This document shows positions 22,140 through 29,946 of a DNA stretch of 30,382 nucleotides, one piece after another; the stretch's first letter is position 1, and each line of letters starts with the position of its first letter. Below the pieces are notes generated by a model. That model had not been told where the DNA came from and searched no databases. It was given only the letters and a program-made list of their open reading frames with translations. Source of the stretch: Chalara sp. BL73 (taxonomy: Eukaryota > Ascomycota > Leotiomycetes > Helotiales); NCBI GenBank assembly GCA_918026815.1, contig CAKJVC010000020.1, positions 1 through 30,382 on the forward strand. Reading direction: 5' to 3'. Both the position numbers and the translations under genes were made by a program.

Positions 22140-23409
22140 ATGCTCAGCAAGGCACTCAGTGGTATCGCAGCTTTGGCTTTGCTAGGTTGTGTTTTCGCTT
22201 CTCCCATTGAGCTACAACGTAAGACTCTTCTTCCTCAACTTGTCTTCCTTGCCATGTATTTCTGGCAGACCAACCTGTCGATACTGCCTCTGAGATCCCT
22301 GAACCGTGTCTGGCCACTCTTGCAAAGGATCTCAGTATGGCTCTGATCATTGGCCCTCAGGCTGGGATCGAGCCTCTTTACTTGAAATTGAAAAGGCCCA
22401 ACTAACTTTTATTTTAGAGCGACATACCAGCATCCGTACCCTTACTCCAATCGCCCGGCTCCCCAATACTATGATTGTCCGACAGGAGACCGATTTTCCC
22501 ATATCGATTGCCACCAGCACTGAGACTCTTAGCAATGGAGAAACTCTTACAATTGCTAGTAATCTCGCAACCGTAACCACGAGCTACTTTGAAGCTACCC
22601 ACACTCAGCTTCCCGATAAACCTGTTCCAACTATCAGTCGTGGACCCGCAAGTAGACTGGCTAGACCAACTGACGACTTCCCTATTAGTCTTGATAGCTT
22701 TATCACTGGACGTGAGGCTCTTGTTCTATCACCAGATGATCATCGACAGCCAGCTCATGCTAATACGGGAGGACAACAGCCCGGAGTTATTCGTGATGAC
22801 CAAGCCTCTCCTCGACCATCACTTACTGCATTTGTTAAGACACAGTGGAATCAGTATCATACGCTTCCTTTCAGTCTGCCTGTAGTCCGCCCAACCGTGG
22901 AAGTAGAGCGTCGCCAAGGAATTGCTTCTCGTGAAGCTACTAGAGAGTCTGCCTCCTTCACCCGCGATGTGAACGATACTCCTCCCCGTCCAGCTTCGTA
23001 TCCTTTTTCAGAGACTTACTCAATCTCTAAGAAGCGTGCTGATTTCACCAAGAAAGTTGCTTCACCTACCGGAACTTTCACAAACATCTTTGATGACACT
23101 CCTCCCTATCATCATTACCACCACCACCAGCATCGCCGCCATCGCCACGCCCCACAACCTGAGCCTATTTACTTAATCTCGAGAAAGGCTGTGGCCGACA
23201 ATGGGGGGCTCCATGCGCATTCCCTTTACTCGCCCAATCCTCTGACCAACATTATTTCCGAGGCCACCACCGTTTCCAGGAAAAAGGAGGAGCCTACCAC
23301 CCTTGCTGCATGTACACGCAATGAGGGCGAGCCGCCTCATTCATTGACTCTGTCTCTGCATAACCCTTGCCCACGTCCCACTGGACCTGGTCTTGGCTGT
23401 GATTCTTAG
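22140..23409 (+). CDS. Secreted protein of unknown function, three exons
   Basis: The ATG at 22140 opens a typical secretion signal (MLSKALSGIAALALLGCVFA, then SPIELQ). Exons 22140-22218, 22269-22334 and 22418-23409 are joined in frame by introns of 50 and 83 nt, the latter with branch aactaac and acceptor attttag. The product is 378 aa, of which about 358 are mature. It is Pro/Thr/Ser-rich, has few Cys, contains repeated DFPIS at two places, several dibasic sites that Kex2 could cut (ERR, KKR, KK), and a His-rich patch YHHYHHHQHRRHRH near residue 280. No enzyme domain is seen. It could be a surface or wall-associated protein, an effector-like secreted protein, or a proprotein cleaved at the dibasic sites; none is proven. 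Confidence 0.7.
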
Positions 23410-23722
23410 ATCATGCATCAAATTCATAGATTCTAGATGGTAGATGAGGTCTATGTTTGCTTCATCTGGGCAGTTTATTTTCATTTAGCAGCGTCGAGTC
23501 TTGCGTGAGATGCGTCTATACTTGGGAGACACCCGGGATGATACACATGCATCAGATACCAAATACAAGTGCCCGATTTACAGGCTCCTCATAGTTTCTT
23601 GATGTGACCCCTGTGCTTATGTGTGGAGTCTCTCGAATTTCGTGTGTTGTCCAGAAGTTTGAAGTGAGGTTGGGAGCCAAAAGGGGTGTGAGCGAGAAGG
23701 GGAGATACCCATTCCCGCGATG
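23410..23722. other. Host flank left of the transposon
   Basis: 3' UTR of the secreted-protein gene and intergenic sequence. No gene seen. Confidence 0.5.
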
Positions 23723-23730
23723 CCCACAAT
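23723..23730. repeat. Left target-site duplication CCCACAAT
   Basis: The 8 bp before the element are identical to the 8 bp after it (29939-29946). Eight-base duplication is characteristic of hAT insertion. Confidence 0.95.
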
Positions 23731-23850
23731 TAGACTGCGAACTGGGGTCCCACGGGGCGGGTTTTCACCTACTTGACCCCACCCGTCGGGGTCCCACCCC
23801 ATGGGTTGGGGTCTATCAAAAGCACCCACCCCACCCCATGGGGTCTTGAT
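23731..23850. repeat. Left terminal and subterminal GC-rich repeats of the hAT element
   Basis: The terminus TAGACTGCG is followed by a cluster of short direct and inverted GGGGTC, CCCACGGGG, CCCATGGG and CACCCCA units to about 23850, including the palindrome-like GGGGTCCCACCCCATGGG near 23790. Clustered subterminal short repeats are the usual transposase-binding region in hAT elements (family knowledge). The composition contrasts sharply with the AT-rich interior. Confidence 0.8.
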
Positions 23851-24076
23851 AGGGTGCCAAGCACCTATTACATTTACACGTGACATTACAATAGTTGCTG
23901 TACAGTTAGAGAAGTTATACTAATAAGCCTACTAATCAAAAAGCTACGCGACATAAACGTATTAAAATTTTGGTTTGTGAATTTTATTATGTGCTTAGCG
24001 CCCTATCGCTAGCGTGTATACCTTTAATAACTTTATTGCTTAACTTATTTCCTTTGTATGAACTGCGTTTGATTCT

Positions 24077-24626
24077 TTAACACCGGCCTGGGTACTTGTA
24101 GCCCGTTATTCCTTCTTTCATTCTTTGAACTAAATGCATATTCTTTACTTGAATAGTAACTTTTTTAGCGTGGATTGCAGCAAGATTTGTGACTTTAAAG
24201 TAATATTAGTATAAATATTAGTATAATGTATTTATATGAAATAACTTACGCTCGAACTCAGCTACTAAAGCAGATTCTGCGGCTTTTTGGAGACATTGTA
24301 AAGCACTAAGTTGAATGCGAAATGCGTGTCGAGACGTAATATTATACATTATTTCTTTAACTAGTCGAGTAAATGGAGCTTTTGGGATTAAAAGCTCAGT
24401 GCTTTTTTGGTATCGTTTGATTTCTTTAAGTGCTTTGGCTACGTTTAAATGTTAGTTTTATACTAATTATTATATTAATCAACTTACTGCTAGGTTTCAA
24501 TCGATATTTCTTTTTTAGTACAGCTTTTGCAGAGGTTTTAGCAGAAGTTTTGGCAGAGGTTTTGGCAGAGGTTTTGGCAGAGGGTTTGCGAGCAGATTTG
24601 GTAGCTATTTTCTTGGTACGTGCTAT
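24077..24626 (-). CDS. Transposon-borne histone H3-like protein (divergent, CenH3-like features), three exons
   Basis: Histone H3 is a nucleosome core protein. Exons (minus): 24626-24488, 24438-24250, 24192-24077, with introns of 49 and 57 nt (gtaagt..gtag and gtaagt..aaag). The 146-residue reading starts ARTKKIATKSARKPSAK, matching the H3 tail ARTKQTARKS and keeping Lys4 and Lys9-Ser10. It then has a TSAK repeat where H3 has its K14-K27 region, then KKKYRLKPSTKALKEIKR and YQKSTELLIPKAPFTRLVKE (alpha-N and alpha-1; RYQKSTELLI identical to canonical H3). ALQCLQKAAESALVAEFE follows, then LTNLAAIHAKKVTIQVKNMH. Loop 1 is two residues longer than canonical and the C-terminus is extended past the usual RGE end (KEGITGYKYPGRC). 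No frameshift or stop. The codon before ARTK is ATA (24624-24626) instead of ATG, or the exon begins after an upstream intron ending at that point. Fold assignment is very secure; start and function are not. Confidence 0.93.
24529..24588. repeat. Five 12-bp tandem repeats inside the H3-like tail
   Basis: Five units of GCAGAGGTTTTG (plus-strand sense) with one or two differences encode repeated (T/S)-S-A-K on the minus strand. The repeat multiplies Lys residues flanked by Ala and Ser/Thr in the histone tail. Slippage could change the number in other copies. Confidence 0.9.
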
Positions 24627-25150
24627 TGTAACTTATTAAGATTAGAATAAATATTAGTATAATACAGAATGATATGTACTTGTGCAAAGTCGCAAATTTA
24701 TTTTTAGAAAAAGTGAAGGTGAATGTAAATATTGACACGTGAAATTGAAATTATAGCTTTGTGATTTCGACGAGAAGACTATAAAGAATTAGTATAATAA
24801 TTAATATAAAAATAGAATATAAAAAAGATAAATATAATACATACTTGTGTATAGTGTAGTTGTTAGTAAATTTAATTGAAGGTTAAAAGAAGTCAGGTTT
24901 GAAAAAAGTAGTTTAGTGCTTTAAAATCGAGGCATAAAAACGCGACTGTTTTATTTTTCAGGATAACGCGTACTTTTTTCTTATTCATTCTTTTTGCACC
25001 AACTTATTAAATCTGAACAAAGTCAAACATTTATTGCAGTACGTGTTTTTGGTGTATTATATTAATTTTTATACTAATTTTTGAAGCTTTAGTTCTTGCG
25101 AGTTGAAATTTGCAAAATACGCCTACTTTTCGGTTGCGTTACTTTCCAAT
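24627..25150. promoter_or_regulatory. Shared upstream interval of the H3-like gene and the second gene
   Basis: About 520 bp between divergent starts. On the minus strand it contains two intron-like segments: gtatgt..ctttatag (about 24843-24773) and gtacat..caatag (about 24681-24625), each holding a copy of the doubled 11-bp unit. The H3-like gene may therefore have 5' UTR or N-terminal exons here; no ATG in frame with ARTK was found. On the plus side a similar intron-like segment (about 25042-25092) precedes the ATG at 25151. Promoter function is inferred from position. Confidence 0.45.
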
Positions 25151-26451
25151 ATGGCTTCACTTTTCGAAAAGCAGCTTTTTCAGGTAATTTTTATTGAAAT
25201 ATTATATTAATTTGTATACTAATCGGTTTCAAGAATATTATTGTTATTTCTGATAATTCAGATCATGAATTTGATATGGATTTTAATTCTTCGCAGCAAA
25301 TCGGTTTTTCCAATAAACGCAAGCGCAAATCTCCGGGCAGTTTTTCTACTAATGTGCATACTGTTAAAGCTAGAAGAAGACTTGAAGCTATAAAAAGCAA
25401 CAGTATTCAAAATCAGATCGAAAAAGCGAAAGCCGCAGATCAAGCAGCAATTACATACCGAAAAAAGTCTTCAAAAGTCTGCTGAATTTGCACTCGCATT
25501 TTTGCCGAGCAGAAGCGAATGATTGAGCAGTTTGCTTTGCAAGTTAGAACAAAGCGGTTCGTTTAATTTTGATTATACTAATTTTTATACTAACTTGTAT
25601 AGTGAACGAAATGGCAAAGATTGGAAATCTGTAGCAAAAGCTTTGGGTTATAGAGAAATTGGTGGCCTATATGCAATTGATAATGATGGAAATCCAGCAT
25701 GGGAAGATATTGAGTATGAATCGGAAGACGAATACGAGTTTGAGCATATGTAGAGATTGAATGAAAAGCAAAACGGTGATAAAGCAGTTGTCGGCAAATC
25801 TGCTAAAGAGTTGAAAAATGACGGGATTGCTAAGCATAAACGATCTATTTTAGTAAGTTTCAGATTAATATAATGATTCGTATAACGCTAATACAATTTC
25901 AGGATGCTAAAAAGCTTGAATTTAAGTTTTGGCAAAGAAAATGGCGCCGAAGCCGTCGATCTTTGTTCCGCAAAATCCGAAAGCTTGCTGCTGGTGGACA
26001 GGAATACTTGGAAAGAACAAGCTGTTTTTATATTTACAAGAAGTACAAAATTCTACTAATTTTTATACTAATCTGCTAACTGATATAGCAAATTCTATGC
26101 GTATAAAACTTTTGAAAGATACTTTATTTAAGGAGAAAAGGCAATTTGGAAAAATCTTGCAGCATGAGTATACGGAAATGAAGAGTGGATCGATCTGCCG
26201 GGCCCTGCAAATTGGTGGCCAGCCGACGATAAGTTAAATGACACAGGATTCGGCTTTTCCGATTCGTTGACAGGCTATAAAAAGCGTTTGATATGGTATA
26301 TGCTACGGAAATTCCGGAAGATGGATCATACGAACGTATTTTCCCCGCTTATAATGATTTGTTTTTGATGACAGACAATTTTTTAAGTCAAACAATCGTT
26401 AAAGCATTTTTTGGTTTACAAAGCAGCTTTCAAAGGCCGCGTAAGCTGTAA
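25151..26451 (+). CDS. Second hAT-borne gene, unknown function, damaged
   Basis: The ATG at 25151 starts MASLFEKQLFQ, spliced (intron 25184-25233) to a Ser/Lys-rich segment with the nuclear-localisation-like SNKRKRKSPG and a helical stretch RRRLEAIKSNSIQNQIEKAK. Introns at 25557-25602 and 25853-25902 follow, then an acidic segment WEDIEYESEDEYEFEH. A further intron (about 26043-26088) leads to MRIKLLKDTLFKEKRQFGK and then EEWIDLPGPANWWPADDK, GFGFSDSLTGYKKR and FPAYNDLFLMTDNFL, ending at 26451. In-frame stops are TGA at 25483 and TAG at 25751. Frame changes near 25930, 26175 and 26295 are mostly consistent with single lost bases. I do not recognise the family. Position beside the transposase suggests an accessory transposition protein; it could equally be cargo. 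Confidence 0.6.
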
Positions 26452-26889
26452 ATGTATATGTAGTTTTTAAGTATATACAACAAATAAAGCAAAGAACTTT
26501 AAGCAGATATATTCAATTTTATACTAATCTTTATACTAATCATTATATTTTACATTAATTTTTGGAAGTTTAATTATAGCTTTTAATATGTACAATTTTT
26601 TTGAAGTAGTAATTTAATTTGTGTTTAAATACTTGTTTTTTCTTTCCGATTTGATGCTTTTTTTACTTGCACACTTTTGTTGCTATAGAGTCAAGTAATT
26701 CGCAAAACTTTTTGATTCTTTTAGCTCATTTGAGTCAAATATTTTTGACAATTTACTATTTTCGCAAATTAGTTCAAAAACCTATATTTTCGATGGGAAC
26801 TCGAATATCACGATAAGTTTGTTGAATAGTGGTTAAGTACACAATAGGCAGTTCAAGCAGTTGCAAACTAATCAATTGATTTAGTAAAG

Positions 26890-29499
26890 CAATTAAATTG
26901 GAAATCTTAAAATCGAAAATCTATTGCTTGGAAACAATTCGATTAAAGAATACACCGGATCACCGGAGAGTTTAAAGTCATATGTCAAAACTGCAACAAA
27001 GTTCTCGCACATCTAAATACGCGGAATACCGGCACAAAAGCTTTGTCTGGTTATATAGCGTTTCGGCAATGCTTTGTTTATTCTAGCCAAAGTAATACAA
27101 AGCAGAAAAAAGTGGAAAACATATTTCACGCTATTTCTGTAAGTAGATTAGTATAAATATTAGTATAATGTCTAATATTAATAGCAACTAATCTTTACGA
27201 AGCAAGCATTTCACGACTAGGTTTTTGCAACTATTGTTTCACTTCGTATTTCTTTCCGCGCAATCGAAAATCCTGAATGGAGAAAGCTAGCTGTTATGCA
27301 AAATCCAAATTTCGAACTTCTTTTGCAATAACTATAAAGAATCGACTGATGGAACAATCAGTCAAACTTGAACAGAACATGCTTTTAAATGTTGTTCCTG
27401 GAAGCAAAATTGCAATTTTTCTCGATTGCTGGTCTAGTACAACAAAACTATCATTTATAGGTATAATAGCTCACTATATTGATAAGTTATGGGCTCTTTG
27501 TCAAGAATTAATAGGATTTAAAAGTTTAGTAAACGTTTATTCCGGAAATGCGTTTGCTTAAGTTGTCAATAACGTTTTTCAACAGCACAATCTTTTGATC
27601 GTGTTGTTTCAATTACAACTGATAATGCGAGTTCGAATACTACAATAGTTTTCGAAATCAACGAGTATTTACAAGAAGCTTTGAAAGCTAATAGTATTCT
27701 GAAAAGAAAGTCTAACACGTGCCGTGTTTATCGCATGTGATTTAGTTTAGTCTTCAAGCACTTTTAGGCTTTGTTCAATTGAAGCCTACTAACGACACAT
27801 TTGTTCGGAATTGAGTAACAGAAAAGAGCTGTTTGATCTTGAAAGAATCAAAGCTAGTAACAAACGTAGTATTCTATATATACTAGCAAAGGTATGTAAC
27901 ACGTGACTTTTATACTAATTTTTATACTAATTTTATATTAGATTCGAAAGCTTGCTATTCTTGTTAATTCCAGTGCACAGCGGAAACATCGATTTCAAAG
28001 AGTTCAACAAAAACAAATCAGAGATTTATCTTTTCCGAATGATCTAGTTTTTACATTGTTAATTGATGTATGCACTCGATAGGACTTAACAGTGCATATG
28101 ATTCTTCGTGCATTGCGTCTTAAAGAGTCTATCAATCAATTTTGCAGTGTATACGATCTTGCTAAGCTTTTTTCATTTTCTGCATTAGAATGGAAAAAAC
28201 TTGGCTATTTGGCCGATTTGTTACGTCTTTTCAATTTTTTACAACAACAATCGGCAAAACAACAAGCATAACATTGCTTTATGCTTTATCAATTTACGAT
28301 GAATTGTTTGAACACTTGCAAGAATCTCGTCGAGTATTAACCAAAAAGTCTGTTGCTTAACTTTGGGTAAAAGATTTAATTAGTGCGATTAATGCTGCAG
28401 AAGCTAAGCTTGATACTTACTATAACAAAACATATAGTAGTTTTAGTAGTTTGTATAGCATCGGAGCAATTCTTGATCTAAAATCGAAGCTAAAATGCTT
28501 TGAAGAAGATTATTGCTGGCTTAATTTCAAAACAGTTAATTGGGCCAAAGAATTTAAGCGTCAATTTCGGTCGTTATACGATACAGAATATAAAGAAAAG
28601 TTTACGAATGCTGACCGACTTTTTAAATTCGAAAAGTTAATTACGACTTTTTAGCATTAGCATTAAGTCGCAAGCGCTTTATTCGAGACATTCAGAACTT
28701 TTATCGCAAAGATAATGACTTTTTTCCTTTTGAAATTGATGAATGGCTAGCTATGAGTATGTTTACAATTCTACTTTTTATACTAATTTTTATACTAATC
28801 TTTGTGTTGTTTTTTTAGAGCCTAATAATCGATCACCGCTACTTGTTTGGAAATCGCTTGAAACACAGCTTCCTGGCTTATTAGCAATAGCTAGGATTTA
28901 CTTTGTATCCCGATGGCCGGTGTTGGAGTAGAACGTACTTTTAGTTTTGCACGTGATATATGCGGATATCGCTGTAGCCAGCTTCAACCGACAACTATTC
29001 GGTCGCTTTTTTGGTTTATTATTCGCTCGTTGAACATTCACGAACACGTGAGCTTTAAAACCTACTATTTTCAACTATTAATATCTAGGATATAACACTT
29101 GAAGATATAGAAACGGAAATTAAAACGCGAGAAAATGACTTTGAAGTCTAACTTGATCAAATTGATTTTTGGGAAAATTATTACTATATTAGTGATGAAG
29201 AACCAGAAGGAAACGAAGAAGTTCGAACTCGTCGTGCTCAAAAACACTGGGATTACAAGATTTCTAAATCTTTACGTCAATCAATTTATCAAAATCAGCC
29301 ACTTTCGACTACTCAGTTTTAAAATACACTTAGGAATCGCTGCGAACCGTTAATTGAAACAACGAACTGGGAACTATCTAGTAATAGTAGTCAAAAGCTG
29401 CCTCGACTTCCGACTTCTGATATTGGTAATATTGTGCCGGATATTCCAATAGGCATTCACAGGTCAAAAAGCAAAAAAAAATTAGTTTTAGAATATTAG
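26890..29499 (+). pseudogene. hAT transposase, multi-exon, with stops and one-base frame breaks
   Basis: Order of recognisable parts: a BED-type zinc finger (VICQNCNKVLAHLNTRNTGT then KALSGYIA, where a zinc-ligand His is probably replaced by Tyr); ISFRAIENPEWRKLAV; the RNase H-like core start SKIAIFLDCWSSTTKLSFIG then AHYIDKLWALCQELIGF; VVSITTDNASSNTTIVFEIN with the catalytic-region TDNAS; PCLSHVI.FSLQALLGF; KIRKLAILVNSS; DVCTR.DLTVHMILRALRL; YSIGAILDLKSKLKCFEEDY; and the C-terminal dimerisation block MAGVGVERTFSFARDICGYR. Introns: 27139-27184, 27892-27941, 28757-28817, 29048-29088. About nine in-frame TAA/TAG codons, several at positions where Gln or Trp is expected, plus single-base losses (for example T5 at 28646-28650 and C3 near 28911). 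A long hydrophilic C-terminal extension ends at 29499. The N-terminal limit is not determined. Confidence 0.85.
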
Positions 29500-29804
29500 T
29501 GTTGTATTATTATAATTCACAATTTTTTCCACTCTATTACAATATGTTTAAATTTAACATTTGAAGTTTAATTTTTATACTAATTTTTATACTAATCAAC
29601 CACTTTGCATTTCAAGTACTTTTGTAAAAACAAGTATACAAAATAGCTTTGTTTAACCTGTGTGCATATAGAAAAATCAATGCCAAAACTGGAAAGAATT
29701 ATTTCGATACTAGAATACTTCGTATATTTTTAAAATTCCACCAGTTCGCCCTACATTCTTGTAAAGGAGTTTGATTGTAGTTTCTATATTTAGTTAATCT
29801 TATC

Positions 29805-29938
29805 GGGGCCCCATTGGGGTCCCGGTCGGGGTCAAAATACACAACCCACCCCACGGGGAAGCGAGCCTCGAAGACCCGACCCACGGGGTCCCATGGGTCG
29901 GGGGCCCCGGCCCGCCCCGTGGGTTTCTGCGCAGTCTA
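29805..29938. repeat. Right subterminal GC-rich repeats and terminal repeat
   Basis: Clustered GGGGTC, CCCACGGGG, CCCATGGGTCGGG and GGGGCCCC units from about 29805 to 29923, ending in TTTCTGCGCAGTCTA, the inverted copy of the left terminus. It mirrors the left end in composition and motif content. Confidence 0.8.
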
Positions 29939-29946
29939 CCCACAAT
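29939..29946. repeat. Right target-site duplication CCCACAAT
   Basis: Identical to 23723-23730 and directly abutting the element end at 29938. Confidence 0.95.

Larger units (their letters stand above)
24205..29596. repeat. Dispersed doubled 11-bp unit (TTTATACTAAT)2, about 13 sites
   Basis: The unit TTTATACTAAT, nearly always twice in tandem (spacing 11 bp) and sometimes mutated, occurs near 24205-24227(-), 24457-24479(+), 24641-24663(-), 24788-24810(-), 25057-25078(+), 25201-25223(+), 25573-25594(+), 26052-26072(+), 26518-26559(+, three units), 27147-27169(-), 27908-27940(+), 28776-28799(+) and 29572-29596(+). All are in introns or gene-free parts of the element, and I noticed none outside it. 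Orientation does not follow transcription: the intron at 27139-27184 of a plus-strand gene carries the minus-oriented form. TACTAAT resembles a fungal branch point, but the reversed copies show this is not the whole explanation. Confidence 0.85.
23731..29938. mobile_element. Complete hAT-superfamily DNA transposon, 6,208 bp, carrying a histone H3-like gene
   Basis: Both ends are visible: the left begins TAGACTGCGAACTGGGG and the right, read inward on the other strand, begins TAGACTGCGCAGAAACC, so the perfect terminal repeat is 9 bp. A second shared block CCCACGGGGCGGG lies 18 bp in on the left (23749-23761) and 15 bp in on the right (29911-29923). The element is flanked by the 8-bp duplication CCCACAAT. 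The termini are GC-rich and the interior is very AT-rich. Three genes lie inside: a minus-strand histone H3-like gene (24077-24626), a plus-strand gene of unknown function (25151-26451) and a plus-strand hAT transposase (about 26890-29499). The coding part is damaged by a few stop codons and apparent one-base deletions, while the ends are intact. Confidence 0.95.

Noticed and set aside
23617..23886. Frames across the left transposon end
   Set aside because: Gly/Pro-rich translation of the GC-rich subterminal repeats, crossing the insertion boundary.
24860..25000. Minus-strand 31-codon frame beginning MNKKKVRVILKNK as the N-terminus of the H3-like gene
   Set aside because: It ends in a stop and I found no splice that links it in frame to ARTK.
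24205..29596. Doubled 11-bp units as a CRISPR array or simple microsatellite
   Set aside because: Irregular spacing of hundreds of bases, both orientations and location in introns rule out an array; the unit is specific rather than simple AT repeat.
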